Numbered from the stretch's first letter, positions 25,000 through 34,427 are shown. The stretch: DNA of 54,196 bases from Candidatus Bathyarchaeota archaeon (GCA_018652685.1 JABIBQ010000054.1:1-54196), one strand, 5' to 3'. Program-made: numbers and translations. Notes: generated by a model not told the origin, from the sequence alone.

Positions 25000-25832
25000 T
25001 CGGTCCTGAGGTGGAATATGCGTCGTCTGATTCGCGTATAGAACGGCTTGAACCTGATGAAGTTGGCCCTGTTCTCGCTCACCGTAGCCTCGATGATGCT
25101 CAGAGGCTTCAGCGGGATGTAATGTCTGCCGTCAACTATGGCCACCGCGTTGCTCCTGGGCTTTAATAGCTCGATTGTGACCGTTGACTCCGGCGGGACC
25201 ACTATGCTTTTGAAGTAACTGTAAGGGCAGATGGCCGTAAGGCTGAGCCCTTGTACTCCCGGTGCGACTATCGCGCCCCCAGCGGACATATTGTAGGCCG
25301 TGCTCCCTGCGGGTGTGCTGAAGATTATTCCGTCCGTCTGTATGTCGGTGATGTGTTCGTTGTCCACGCTGAGCCTGGTGAGAAGCATTTTGCTTGGCAT
25401 GCTGCACGCGATAAGCAGCTCGTTCAACGCGTCGGGGAATGCGTCGTCCATGTTGAGGCCCCAGCTCCTGACCTTGAGGTTCTCCTCGATGGTGTACTCT
25501 CCCTGTAAATAGCTCTGGATGGCCTCGGAGTACTCGTATGGCTGTATTTCAGCTAGGAACCCCCTGCGGCCCATGTTCACCCCGAATAGCGGGGTCTTGG
25601 GGTCTTTCATCTCCATTGCTGTCTTGAGAATCGTACCGTCGCCGCCCACCGTTATGATGAAATCTCCATCAAGATCCTGGAGGTTGGTGTTGTGGTTCTG
25701 CAGCTCCAGCGCGAGAGCTGTATCAGTCTCAACTGATACCTCGATCTCCTGGTCTTCAAGGTAAGCTATGATCTCCCTTGTGAGCTCAATGGAACCGTCT
25801 GTGTCGGTCCTTGATACGATGCCAGCCCTCAT
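24996..25832 (-). CDS. nadK: NAD kinase
   Basis: It phosphorylates NAD to NADP. The diagnostic GGDGT is at residues 63-67 (FIITVGGDGTILK). FGVNMGRRGFLAEI, ELLIACSMPSK and the SAGGAIVAPGVQGLSLTAI block also match the family, ending in YFKSIVVPP. At 278 residues the length is normal. It is upstream of and translationally coupled to nob1, an arrangement seen in some archaea. Confidence 0.93.
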   Translation of the reverse strand: MRAGIVSRTDTDGSIELTREIIAYLEDQEIEVSVETDTALALELQNHNTNLQDLDGDFIITVGGDGTILKTAMEMKDPKTPLFGVNMGRRGFLAEIQPYEYSEAIQSYLQGEYTIEENLKVRSWGLNMDDAFPDALNELLIACSMPSKMLLTRLSVDNEHITDIQTDGIIFSTPAGSTAYNMSAGGAIVAPGVQGLSLTAICPYSYFKSIVVPPESTVTIELLKPRSNAVAIVDGRHYIPLKPLSIIEATVSENRANFIRFKPFYTRIRRRIFHLRTE

Positions 25833-25876
25833 TTATTTCAATCCGTTTAGATGATTCAAGAGATTTAAAGTCTCAC

Positions 25877-26539
25877 TTAACCGGGAAAGCCGTACCTGCC
25901 TAGGAGGGGGACGTAGACCACCTTCATCAGGCTCTTCCGGGTTAACCCTATCTCCGTTTTGTGCACCAACAGCAGGTCCTGCCCCTCCATTGACCTCCCT
26001 CCCACGGGCGCGATGAGTCTGCCCCCCACGTCGAGTTGGGTGAGCAGCGGTGGGGGAATATCGGGAGTTGACGCCGTGACACTAATGGCGTCATAAGGGG
26101 CAAGCTCGGTGTAGCCCAGTGAGCCGTCACCCAGGATCACCTCCACATCATAACCTGCCATCTTCAGGTTTCTCTCTGCAAACGCGTGTGTCTCCTTGTT
26201 GATCTCTACGGTGATCACGATGCCATCAGCCTCCACCAGCTCCTTTGCCAGTGCGGCACCGTACCCGGATCCCGCTCCGATCTCAAGTACCTTCATCCCG
26301 GGTTCAAGTTTGAGTGGCTCGTATGTAGTTGGGTACATGTATGGAGCACTGATGGTCTGCCTCCCGTCGCCCGGGATGGGAAAAGGCCTGTCGATGTACG
26401 CATAGTCCCTGAACCTGGGGTCCATGAACTCCTCCCTTGGCACTACGAGTACGGCCTCCTCCATTTGCTTTGTCTGGATATAGCCCCCTCGTTTGTACCT
26501 GTCAACCATGTCTATGCGAGACCGGGAGAAATCTGTCAT
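25877..26539 (-). CDS. pcm: protein-L-isoaspartate O-methyltransferase
   Basis: It repairs isoaspartyl residues with SAM. The sequence shows VLVVPREEFMDP, AYIDRPFPIPGDGRQTISAP, the SAM loop VLEIGAGSGYGAALA, VEINKETHAFAERNL and APYDAISVTASTPDIP, all typical of PIMT. It is 220 residues from the ATG at 26539, which is better than the TTG at 26554. Its C-terminus is slightly extended. It is adjacent to a CoA-transferase gene on the same strand, with 49 bases between stop and start. Confidence 0.92.
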   Translation of the reverse strand: MTDFSRSRIDMVDRYKRGGYIQTKQMEEAVLVVPREEFMDPRFRDYAYIDRPFPIPGDGRQTISAPYMYPTTYEPLKLEPGMKVLEIGAGSGYGAALAKELVEADGIVITVEINKETHAFAERNLKMAGYDVEVILGDGSLGYTELAPYDAISVTASTPDIPPPLLTQLDVGGRLIAPVGGRSMEGQDLLLVHKTEIGLTRKSLMKVVYVPLLGRYGFPG

Positions 26540-26587
26540 AATAAGTGTGTACAAAGGGAAAGTTTTGAGTGTATTGATAAAAAGGGG

Positions 26588-27742
26588 TTATCGGGGCAAT
26601 GTAATTGCGCCAGCCTTCCTGAGCTCCTCGATCTCCTCATCGGAATAGCCCAGCATCTCGCTGAGGACTTCCTTGGTGTGCTCACCCAGCTGTGGGGCGG
26701 GTAACCTGTAAGTAGCGGGGGTCTCGCTGAGCTTAACCGGGAAACCGGGCATCCTCACAGGGCCCGCTGTTGGGTGGTCATATTCGATGATTGATCCCCT
26801 TGCCTTAACGTGGGGGTCCTCGATGGCCTCTGCGATGTTGTAGACGTGTGCGACAGGTACACCTACGGAGCCGACCTTGTCAACTACTTCTTGGACCGTC
26901 AGGTCATTGAGCCAGTTTTCAAGTACTTCGCTTCCCTCTCCCAGGTCATCGACTTCCATGGCCTTCATGAGCCTACCATGCATCTGGGGGTCAGCCGCCA
27001 GGTAGACCCATCCGTCCTTGCACATGAAGTTGCCCCATGTCCTTGGACCGGGCATCCTGTTTGCCTGCCTGACGTGGGGTAGCTGTCCGCTGAGAGTGAA
27101 CCCTGTGATCTGGACGCCGTTGAGTGCCAGCATAACGTCTAACTGGGATACGTCAATGAGCTGTCCCTTGCCCGTCTTGTCTGCGTGCCTGAGCGCGCCT
27201 AAGATGGAGATAACCGCGTACAGGGCTGGGTCCAGGTCACCGTGATAGGAAGCGGGCACTATTGGCTTGCTGTCCGCCTCTATATTGTCAGCCGTGAGCT
27301 TCGTCCAGCCGCTGTAGCTCTCCGCGATGGGCGCATAGCTGGTTCTGCTGGAGTATGGGCCGTCAAGGCCGAAACCGCTGAGACTGGCGTAGATGACCTT
27401 TGGGTTGATCTTCTTTGCCTCCTCGTAGCTGAGTCCCAGCTTGTCGAGGGTGCCCCTCTTGAAGTTCTCCACGATTATGTCGCACTCGGCGACCAGCTTC
27501 TTGATTATCTCAAGTGCCCTCGGGTCCTTCATGTTAAGGGCCACGTCTTTCTTGTTCCGGTCCAGGTAGTGGAATGTGCTGCTGAGGCCGCCATAGAGGT
27601 CGGCGCTCATCCTTACCATCTCGCCCCATGGGGGCTCGATTTTTATGACCTCGGCTCCCATATCGGCCATGATCATAGTTGCCATTGGACCGAAGTACAC
27701 GTGTGTAAAGTCTAGAATCTTTATGTCGTCTAACATACCCAT
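26588..27742 (-). CDS. class III CoA-transferase (CaiB/BaiF family)
   Basis: The 384-residue enzyme moves CoA between carboxylic acids. The N-terminal block VYFGPMATMIMADMGAEVIK is the CoA-binding region. The catalytic aspartate is Asp169 (YHGDLDPALYAV), the same number as in formyl-CoA transferase. It carries the family's C-terminal EHTKEVLSEMLGYS. The substrate is unknown: carnitine, oxalate/formate, bile acid or aromatic acids are all possible. A TATA-rich spacer lies upstream. Confidence 0.87.
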   Translation of the reverse strand: MGMLDDIKILDFTHVYFGPMATMIMADMGAEVIKIEPPWGEMVRMSADLYGGLSSTFHYLDRNKKDVALNMKDPRALEIIKKLVAECDIIVENFKRGTLDKLGLSYEEAKKINPKVIYASLSGFGLDGPYSSRTSYAPIAESYSGWTKLTADNIEADSKPIVPASYHGDLDPALYAVISILGALRHADKTGKGQLIDVSQLDVMLALNGVQITGFTLSGQLPHVRQANRMPGPRTWGNFMCKDGWVYLAADPQMHGRLMKAMEVDDLGEGSEVLENWLNDLTVQEVVDKVGSVGVPVAHVYNIAEAIEDPHVKARGSIIEYDHPTAGPVRMPGFPVKLSETPATYRLPAPQLGEHTKEVLSEMLGYSDEEIEELRKAGAITLPR

Positions 27743-27852
27743 TCTTGAATCGCCATCAGTGGATGGGTGATTACTCTTAAAGTTTATGAGAGCGGAGATT
27801 TAGGTTGTTAAAACAGGGAAAACAATAAGCGGCTATATGACTGAAGGTAGCT

Positions 27853-28767
27853 ATGAAACGCAGGTTCGTCAACCCATTCAAAATCCAGGGCAGTTGGTTC
27901 AAGGGCAACGTCCACACCCACTCTGTCGCCTCTGACGGTACAAAGACCTCCGAGGAGCTCGTAGAGATGTACCGCGGGGCAGGCTACCATTTCCTATCAA
28001 TCACAGATCACAGCATCGTTCTAGACATCAGCGAACTAGACGGGAACGGGCTGCTGCTCATACCCGGCGGCGAGATGTGTGTAGGCAGGTCAGAGGTCGG
28101 TACAACATACCACATCGTGGCCCTCGGGGTGGTTGAGAACCTTCCGTTCAAGGATTTCGATCACGACGTGGACCCGCAGGATATCATTGACCACACGAAC
28201 GCGGTCGGTGGAATATCAATAATTGCACACCCGTATTGGTCAGGGCTCAACCATGGCGACCTGATGAAGCTCAGCGGCTATAACGGAGTGGAGATATACA
28301 ACATGAGCTGCGAGTACGAGAGGAACACAGGGCTATCCGGCTCATATATTGACGGAATGATCGCCGCAGGCAAGGAGCCGTACATCTATGCGGTGGATGA
28401 CCAGCACGCCGCGGGCAGGGAGCAAGTGCCCATTGACGCCTGCGGTGCCTGGATAAACGTCAAGACCGAGTCGCTTTCTGTCAAGAATATTCTGGACGCT
28501 CTTAAGAAGGGTCATTTCTACTCAAGCACTGGGCCCGAGATTAAGGACATAAGCATCGACGGGGACGGCGTGATATCGGTTGAGTGCTCGCCCGTCAGGT
28601 ACATTAGCTTCGTCTCAACGCCATCCCTGGGTATGAAGTTCCACGCCGAGGGAGAGCCATTGACAAATGCTGTTTACCCAGGTCGCCCCGGTGAGACTTA
28701 CGTCAGGGTTGAGGTCACGGATTATGAGGGCAGGACCGCGTGGTCCAACCCAATCTACAACTCTTAG
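27853..28767 (+). CDS. PHP-domain phosphoesterase
   Basis: The 304-residue protein has the PHP metal motifs: GNVHTHSVASDG (His, His), AGYHFLSITDHSIV (Asp, His), AHPYWSG, and VDDQHA near the end of the barrel. The PHP superfamily hydrolyses phosphoester or phosphomonoester bonds with a trinuclear metal site. No polymerase or histidinol-phosphatase signature is visible, so I call only the superfamily. The C-terminal 80 residues form a separate beta-rich segment. Its stop overlaps the downstream methyltransferase stop. Confidence 0.82.
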   Translation: MKRRFVNPFKIQGSWFKGNVHTHSVASDGTKTSEELVEMYRGAGYHFLSITDHSIVLDISELDGNGLLLIPGGEMCVGRSEVGTTYHIVALGVVENLPFKDFDHDVDPQDIIDHTNAVGGISIIAHPYWSGLNHGDLMKLSGYNGVEIYNMSCEYERNTGLSGSYIDGMIAAGKEPYIYAVDDQHAAGREQVPIDACGAWINVKTESLSVKNILDALKKGHFYSSTGPEIKDISIDGDGVISVECSPVRYISFVSTPSLGMKFHAEGEPLTNAVYPGRPGETYVRVEVTDYEGRTAWSNPIYNS

Positions 28768-29507
28768 ACGGGTTTCCTGTAGATGTAGAGGCCCCAGTTC
28801 AGGGTGTCCCTTGCCCATTTGAGGTAGACCTCGCGGTACTTTTTCGCGTTTTTTATTATCTCGGCGTTATCAGGGTCATCGGGGTTTGCATCCACGTAAT
28901 CAGCGGCGGACCACCAGTGGAGTGACTCGTAATAGTCCCAGTCCTCGTGGTCGCTGGTCAATGTGTAGCCGCACGTGAGACCGAACTCATCGCCCATCAA
29001 CACGTTCTCCATGTGGGTGTGGAAGGTATCCCGCTCCATCTCGTCAGCCTTCAGGTACTCGGGCGATGGCTCCTTGAGCCAGTAGGGCTCCCCAGCTATG
29101 ATGAGCCCTCCGGGCTTCGTCATTTTCGTGAGCGCCTCAAGTGTGCCCCTGATGCCGCCGTATATCCAGCTGGCCCCCATGCAGCAAGTAAGGTCGAACC
29201 GCTCCTCGGTCTTGTAGTCAGCGGCGTCCATGAACAGATACTCTATATCCGCGTCAGGTGCCCTCGCCTCCTTGTTCGTCTTGCAGTCGCTGACGCAGTA
29301 GGGTGACTTGTCGATCCCAATTCCGGTGATAGCGTAGAGCTTGTTCAACCTAAGGAGGAATTCCCCTTTGCCGCATCCAACATCCAGAACCCTTCCTCCC
29401 TGGGGCAGGTCAAGCAAATCGATGAAACGGTCGAGCTTTGTGCTCCGCATGGGATTCATGATGAGTTGTCTCTTGTGGACAACGTCCATGAGCTTCCAAA
29501 AGTCCAT
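28764..29507 (-). CDS. class I SAM-dependent methyltransferase
   Basis: The 247-residue protein starts MDFWKLMDVVHKRQLIMNPM, then carries the SAM loop GRVLDVGCGKGEFLLRLN. DLTCCMGASWIYGG and PGGLIIAGEPYWL follow. A longer frame extends into non-coding sequence upstream, but the composition there is not protein-like. It has extensions around the methyltransferase core rich in Trp/Tyr. Substrate unknown. It is convergent with the PHP gene. Confidence 0.82.
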   Translation of the reverse strand: MDFWKLMDVVHKRQLIMNPMRSTKLDRFIDLLDLPQGGRVLDVGCGKGEFLLRLNKLYAITGIGIDKSPYCVSDCKTNKEARAPDADIEYLFMDAADYKTEERFDLTCCMGASWIYGGIRGTLEALTKMTKPGGLIIAGEPYWLKEPSPEYLKADEMERDTFHTHMENVLMGDEFGLTCGYTLTSDHEDWDYYESLHWWSAADYVDANPDDPDNAEIIKNAKKYREVYLKWARDTLNWGLYIYRKPV

Positions 29508-29545
29508 GGAGAATATGATGGGTTGATGAATAAAATAGGTAGGGG

Positions 29546-30262
29546 TTAGGCCCTCTGGATCTCGCCGCGGACCGTCACGATGAGCTTCTGCGCTGGGATC
29601 AGCTTGCCTGACGCCTTCAGTGCTAGCTCGGCGATTCTCTGCAGCCCGCCGCAGCAGGGTACTTCCATGGTTGCTACGGTCATGCTCTTGATATCGTTCT
29701 GTTTTAGTATCTCGGTTAGCTTGTCCACATAGTGCTGGCCGTTGTCGAATTTCGGGCACCCGATTGCGATCTTCTTTCCCTTGAGCAGGTTTCCGTGTAG
29801 CGTCGGGTATGCAACTGGGACACAGTCGGCCATGATGAGCAGGTCAGCTCCGTTCCAGAACGGTGCCTTGATTGGTACCAGATTTAGCTGGATTGGCCAC
29901 TGGCCAAGGGTTGAGCCCTGTGGGGCTGCCTCAACTACTGGATCGGATGCACGCTCGTTTTCCGTGCTGAACGCGTGTGTGGTGGAGCAGTTGCACGCCG
30001 GAGCTAACTCCTCCTTTTTCATGGCCGCAAGATGCTCGTGTACGGCCTCCTCGTCGAACTCAACGGCCTCTCTCTCGATGATCTCGATGGCGTCCTGCGG
30101 GCAGTGCCCCAGGCACGCGCCCAGCCCGTCACAGTACGCGTCTGTCACGATCTTTGCCTTTCCATCTATGATCTTTAGCGCGCCCTCTTCGCAGTTGGGG
30201 ATGCAATCGCCGCATCCGTTGCACTTTTCCTCGTCAATCTTAACTATTTTTCTCAGTACCAT
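29546..30262 (-). CDS. 4Fe-4S ferredoxin-domain protein with a C-terminal cysteine-containing domain
   Basis: The N-terminal bacterial-type ferredoxin has CNGCGDCIPNC (first cluster) and CDGLGACLGHCPQDAI (second, lacking one usual Cys spacing). A linker of Glu/Ala-rich sequence follows, then a conserved C-terminal domain (LLIMADCVPVAYP, GKKIAIGCPKFDN, ATMEVPCCGGLQ). The protein is soluble and probably transfers electrons to an unknown partner. TATA at 30307-30316 and a GGTGA ribosome-binding site favour the ATG at 30262 over upstream starts (30274 is an alternative). Confidence 0.83.
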   Translation of the reverse strand: MVLRKIVKIDEEKCNGCGDCIPNCEEGALKIIDGKAKIVTDAYCDGLGACLGHCPQDAIEIIEREAVEFDEEAVHEHLAAMKKEELAPACNCSTTHAFSTENERASDPVVEAAPQGSTLGQWPIQLNLVPIKAPFWNGADLLIMADCVPVAYPTLHGNLLKGKKIAIGCPKFDNGQHYVDKLTEILKQNDIKSMTVATMEVPCCGGLQRIAELALKASGKLIPAQKLIVTVRGEIQRA

Positions 30263-30306
30263 GTTATTCACCATGAAGGTTATTTCATATGATGATTGTA
30301 TCATAC

Positions 30307-30316
30307 ATATATAAAG
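30307..30316 (-). promoter_or_regulatory. TATA box of the ferredoxin gene
   Basis: CTTTATATAT on the minus strand lies about 45 bases before the ATG at 30262. With a start about 26 bases downstream, it leaves a short leader containing the GGTGA ribosome-binding site. Confidence 0.5.
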
Positions 30317-30348
30317 ATATCCCAGTCTCAGGCAATAAAACCTAAAAC

Positions 30349-30603
30349 ATGAAAGGTCCAATTAATGCCATGGACATCAAGGCCATCCTGGAGAGTCTTC
30401 CCGATACGATCAGGAAAATCCCCGGCGCCTTGAGGAAAGCTATCGTCGATTACCAGGAGAGCTACCACAAGGGCGTGGAAAAGTTCGGTGTATGGTGGAC
30501 CGTATTCCACCTGAGCATGTGGTCTTTCGTAGCCATCTTCATCATGGCAGCAATACTGATACTGGTCGTTTACCTGCCCAGGTTAGAAATGCTGCTCCTA
30601 TGA
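30349..30603 (+). CDS. small single-span membrane protein, unknown
   Basis: The 84-residue protein has an amphipathic N-terminal part (SLPDTIRKIPGALRKAI) and one C-terminal transmembrane helix (SMWSFVAIFIMAAILILVVY). No family is recognised. It runs convergently into the PUA gene with a 6-base overlap, and is divergent from the ferredoxin gene. The start could be the ATG at 30349 or the one seven codons later. Confidence 0.55.
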   Translation: MKGPINAMDIKAILESLPDTIRKIPGALRKAIVDYQESYHKGVEKFGVWWTVFHLSMWSFVAIFIMAAILILVVYLPRLEMLLL

Positions 30604-31038
30604 GACGGCTCCCCAGAGCTTGTCCCCCACATAGTGCAGGTTCTTAATCACCTTGCCCTTCTTGGATGCCTCGATATCAGCACTAGACTTGTTAGCGATG
30701 CCGATGGCCAACGCCTTGCCGTGGTTTATGTCCCTGATGACCACGAGATCTCCCTCATCGAATGACCCTATCTCAGTTATCCCGGGTGCCATCACGTCCG
30801 CGCCGTTGCAGACGAACCGGATCGCACCCATGTCAACAACAACTTTCGGGATACTATCCAAATACGAGCCGCCCAGGAACGGGTAAATCCCGTTCTCGTC
30901 CTTGACGAACTCGATTGACTCGTCGAAGAGATAAAGCTCCTTGTCTTCGAACTTAGCGGTCTCCACCTTTCCGGCCTGGAGGTCACTGAATGTACCTGAA
31001 AGCCCAGCCAGGAGTTTCTTGGCCGCTTTTCGTTTCAT
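30598..31038 (-). CDS. PUA-domain RNA-binding protein
   Basis: The 146-residue protein starts MKRKAAKKLLAGLSGTFSDL with a basic N-terminus. It ends in a PUA domain (VDMGAIRFVCNGADVMAPGI, FDEGDLVVIRDINHGKALAI), matching archaeal MCT-1/PUA proteins associated with translation or rRNA. The frame begins at TTG 31059, but the ATG at 31038 is preferred. It likely binds tRNA or rRNA; which RNA is unknown. Confidence 0.82.
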   Translation of the reverse strand: MKRKAAKKLLAGLSGTFSDLQAGKVETAKFEDKELYLFDESIEFVKDENGIYPFLGGSYLDSIPKVVVDMGAIRFVCNGADVMAPGITEIGSFDEGDLVVIRDINHGKALAIGIANKSSADIEASKKGKVIKNLHYVGDKLWGAVS

Positions 31039-31096
31039 TGATTGGCGTTTGCGGATCAATTTGAGATGAATAGATTTCAGGGTATAAAAATGGGTC

Positions 31097-32188
31097 TTAG
31101 AGGGACTCTGTGAATCGCTTGACGCGGTCCACGACGTCCGTCAGAACAGCGATATCCCTCACAAGGGGCACTCTGATGTAGCCATCCGTGTCAGTGCCGA
31201 ACCAGCTTCCAGGACTCAACAAGCAGTTTTCCTCCTTGTGGAGTCTGTCAACGAACTCCTGGCTACCCAGTCCTGTGCTCCTTGCGTCGAACCAGGCGTA
31301 GAACGCGCCCTCGAACTTGTGGCAAGGGAATCCAAGGTCATCGATTGCCTTGCAGAAATAGTCCCTCCGTCCCTGGTATATCTGCCTCCGCTCCTCAACG
31401 TACCCGAAATCGCCCTTCAAGGCTGCCATACCGGCAGCATACACGAAGTGGGCTGGGCGTGGGCCCGTCATCTTGGCGATGCGTTGGGCCTTGTCGAGAT
31501 ACATCTCTGGGACGATATCGTAGCCCAACCTCCACCCAGTCATGCTGAATGTCTTGCTGAAGCTCATGATGTTGATGGTCCTCTCCTTGACTTCCTCGCT
31601 AATGCTTGCGGTGCTGATGAACTTTGCGTCGTCGTAGACGTAGTGGAGATATATCTCGTCGCTCAGGATGGCCATGTCGTTCTCGATGGCAAGGTCTGTT
31701 ACATACCTGAGCTCCTTCTCGTTGAACACGGTGCCTGTGGGGTTGCCTGGGTTGCATATGATGACAGCCTTGGTCTTTGGTGTGACCTTGTCTGCTATCT
31801 CGTCCAGCTTCGGTCTGTAATTGTTCTCCGGGTCAAGGGGTGCCAGGTTCATCTTGACGCCCATCTCGTCCAGTATCCACTTGTGACCCGCATAGAATGG
31901 GTTCCAGAGGAGCGCCTCGTCGCCCTCCTTCAACACGCTTGCAAGCGCGACGTAAAGTGCCGCGGTGCTGCCCGCAGTGGGGAGTACTTGCTTTGTATCG
32001 TACTCGGGTCCGAACTGCTTGTAATAGTCAACTACAACTGCTTTGAACTGCTCCGGGTGGTCCGTCATCTGGGCGTAGTGTGTCCAGTCCCCGCCAGCTT
32101 TGATAGCGTTGATAGCCGCGTCTACGGCCCATTTTGGTGCCTCAACATCGGGGTCGCCGCCGCTGAGGTTTATGAAATTCTTGGTCAT
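31097..32188 (-). CDS. class I/II aminotransferase (paralog 1)
   Basis: A fold-type I PLP aminotransferase of 363 residues. Conserved features are GDPDVEAP at the N-terminus, AGSTAALYVAL, the substrate/PLP motif NPGNPTGTVF, DEIYLHYVY, and the Schiff-base lysine 212 in MSFSKTFSMTGWRLGYDIVP. It ends with a conserved R(V)PL block. The start MTKNFINLSG at 32188 fits the paralogs. Substrate cannot be fixed; aspartate or other acidic and neutral amino acids are possible. It is the first of three similar genes. Confidence 0.88.
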   Translation of the reverse strand: MTKNFINLSGGDPDVEAPKWAVDAAINAIKAGGDWTHYAQMTDHPEQFKAVVVDYYKQFGPEYDTKQVLPTAGSTAALYVALASVLKEGDEALLWNPFYAGHKWILDEMGVKMNLAPLDPENNYRPKLDEIADKVTPKTKAVIICNPGNPTGTVFNEKELRYVTDLAIENDMAILSDEIYLHYVYDDAKFISTASISEEVKERTINIMSFSKTFSMTGWRLGYDIVPEMYLDKAQRIAKMTGPRPAHFVYAAGMAALKGDFGYVEERRQIYQGRRDYFCKAIDDLGFPCHKFEGAFYAWFDARSTGLGSQEFVDRLHKEENCLLSPGSWFGTDTDGYIRVPLVRDIAVLTDVVDRVKRFTESL

Positions 32189-32240
32189 GACACAAAATGG
32201 GTCCGAGCCTGTATATAACAGGTTCAAAAGAAAAATGAGT

Positions 32241-33338
32241 TTAGAGGGAGGCCATGAACCGCTCTAGCCTCGTGATACCTTCCTCAAGGACCGGCATCTT
32301 GGAGCAGAGTGGTACACGAAGCATTCCATCCTGGTTTGGACCGAACGTATGACCCGGGCTGAAGAAAACGTTCTCCGCCTCGGCGAACTTGTCAACGAAC
32401 TCCTGGCTACCAAGCCCGGTGCTGGTTGCATCGATCCAGGCATAGAAAGCCCCCTCAAATGGGTCGCACTCCAAGCCCTCGATGGCGTTCACTGCCTTGC
32501 AGAAATACTTGCGTCTCTCGTCATAGGCAACGCGCCTCTCCTCGACATACTTGAAGTCGCCCCTGAGGGCTGCCTCACCAGCCGCGTAAAGGAATGTGGG
32601 TGGTCTGGGTGCGGCCATCCCTGCGATGAGCTTTGCCTTCTCAAGATACATCTCGGGTACAATGTCGTAGCCCAGCCTCCACCCAGTCATGCTGAATGTC
32701 TTGCTGAAGCTCATGATGTTGATGGTCCTCTTCTTGATCTCGTCGCTCAGACTCGCCATTGAGGTGAACTTGTTGTCGTCGTACACGAAGTGGAGGTATA
32801 TCTCGTCCGCGAATATGCCCATGTCGTTGTCAATCGCCAGGTCACCGATGGCTTTCAGCTCAGTTGGAGTGAAAACGGTCCCCGTTGGGTTGTTTGGATT
32901 ACATACGAGCACCGCCTTAGTCTTGGGGGTGATGGCCTCTGAGATTGAGTCAATGTTGGGGTGGTATGCGTTCTCCTTCTCCAGCTGGATAAGGTTCTGC
33001 TTCACGCCCAGCCCGTTGAGGATTGCAAAGTGTCCTCTGTATGTGGGCTCAAACATGAGTATCTCATCGCCCTCGTCAAGGAGAGTCTTGAGCGCGATGT
33101 ACAGTGCCGCGCTGCTCCCTGCACAGGGGATAACAGCAGATGGGTCGTACTCGACGCCACTTTCCTTCTTGTAGTAGTCTACAACGGCCTGCCTGAATCC
33201 AGCTGGCTTGTCGGTCATGTAGCCGTAGTGGGTCCAGTCTCCACCCTCCTTCATCTTGGCGTATGCTGCTTCGAAGACATAGTCTGGGGCCTCTACGTCG
33301 GGGTCACCGATGCTTAGAATAATTTTTTCCTTTGACAC
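32241..33338 (-). CDS. class I/II aminotransferase (paralog 2)
   Basis: A close paralog of the genes at 31097 and 34428, 365 residues, with lysine 213 in MSFSKTFSMTGWRLGYDIVP, NPNNPTGTVF and DEIYLHFVY. It shares a 56-base identical tract with paralog 1 (see findings). The three genes are separated by short gaps and one Ntn hydrolase, so the group looks like a local duplication with diversification. Substrate unknown. Confidence 0.88.
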   Translation of the reverse strand: MSKEKIILSIGDPDVEAPDYVFEAAYAKMKEGGDWTHYGYMTDKPAGFRQAVVDYYKKESGVEYDPSAVIPCAGSSAALYIALKTLLDEGDEILMFEPTYRGHFAILNGLGVKQNLIQLEKENAYHPNIDSISEAITPKTKAVLVCNPNNPTGTVFTPTELKAIGDLAIDNDMGIFADEIYLHFVYDDNKFTSMASLSDEIKKRTINIMSFSKTFSMTGWRLGYDIVPEMYLEKAKLIAGMAAPRPPTFLYAAGEAALRGDFKYVEERRVAYDERRKYFCKAVNAIEGLECDPFEGAFYAWIDATSTGLGSQEFVDKFAEAENVFFSPGHTFGPNQDGMLRVPLCSKMPVLEEGITRLERFMASL

Positions 33339-33434
33339 GTGAGTTTCCTCGTTCTCAGAAATCCCGGTTAATCGTATTTAAAGTTGGACTCGGCGTTTTG
33401 ATTAAAAAGAATGGAAAAAAGAGTAAATGTAGAA

Positions 33435-34382
33435 TCATTCAGGAACGTTGATGCCGATACGCTTCTCGGGCTCCTTACTATCAACGTCCATGTACCAGTG
33501 ATAGGATTCCCTGTCACCCCTTGTGGTTGCGCTGATGGTGTTCCCCTCACGGTCGATGGCTATACAGTTCATTCCTCCGGGGGTCTTCAGGTTGTGAATA
33601 TCTCGCATACACTGGGCTGCTGCTTCCTCCAAGGTCATTCCATTCTCCATGTACCCGACCAAAGTTCTTGCCGTGCTCGCTCTGATAGCCAGCTCACCCC
33701 GTCCAGTACAAGCTGCTGCACCGTGTCGATTATCGCAGTAGTTTCCAGCCCCTATGATGGGACTGTCTCCCAGCCTCCCTGGGAACTTTAAAGCGGTTCC
33801 ACTTGTGGATACCGCAGAAGCCATGTTCCCATCCGAGTCCATAGCCATGATGTTCACTGTACCGTGATGGTCATCAGCTAACCTATCATACCATTTGCGT
33901 AGGTTCTGCTTCTGGACGTACTCGATGATATAGGGCTTGAATGCCTCGTCATCTGGTAGCTCCTCAAGAGCATCGTCTAGGAATGCCTGGTAAACCTCCC
34001 TGCTGCGGTCTGTGCTCAAATCCCCAAGCTCGCACCCCATGGCTTTGCCGAAGAACTCTGCCCCCGCCCCAACGAGCAACACGTGTGGTGCGACTTCCAG
34101 CACTTTCTCGGCCACGGTGATTGGATATCTGAAACCCTTGATGGCTCCAACAGCCCCTGCCTTCAGCGTCTTCCCGCACATTATGGATGCGTCCATCTCC
34201 TGCACGCCGAAAATATTAGGTATCCCGCCCATTCCAACGGAGGTGTCCTTTGGGTTTTCCTCTACTTGTTTTGTTGCTGCGACAATTGCATCGATGGCGG
34301 TGCCTCCCTCATTCAGTATCTTCTGTCCTGCGTGGAGGAACTCGCCTGAGTTGAATGTCCCAATGATGAATGGTTTTGCCAA
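33435..34382 (-). CDS. Ntn hydrolase of the glycosylasparaginase/isoaspartyl peptidase family
   Basis: A 315-residue precursor that should self-cleave before a nucleophilic threonine: DDHHGTVNIMAMDSDGN contains HGTV with Thr175. The alpha chain begins FIIGTFNSGEFLHAG, and the beta chain has GRLGDSPIIGAGNYCDN and GAAACTGRGE as in family members. Activity could be glycosylasparaginase, isoaspartyl peptidase or type III asparaginase. Placed between aminotransferases 2 and 3, it probably produces aspartate for transamination. Confidence 0.84.
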   Translation of the reverse strand: MAKPFIIGTFNSGEFLHAGQKILNEGGTAIDAIVAATKQVEENPKDTSVGMGGIPNIFGVQEMDASIMCGKTLKAGAVGAIKGFRYPITVAEKVLEVAPHVLLVGAGAEFFGKAMGCELGDLSTDRSREVYQAFLDDALEELPDDEAFKPYIIEYVQKQNLRKWYDRLADDHHGTVNIMAMDSDGNMASAVSTSGTALKFPGRLGDSPIIGAGNYCDNRHGAAACTGRGELAIRASTARTLVGYMENGMTLEEAAAQCMRDIHNLKTPGGMNCIAIDREGNTISATTRGDRESYHWYMDVDSKEPEKRIGINVPE

Positions 34383-34427
34383 ATTGTATCAGGGAATAAG
34401 AGATGTAATAGTATAAAATAGGGGAGT

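Noticed and set aside
31238-32218. 326-codon plus-strand frame opposite aminotransferase 1
   Set aside because: It mirrors the codon bias of the real minus-strand gene and has no family features.
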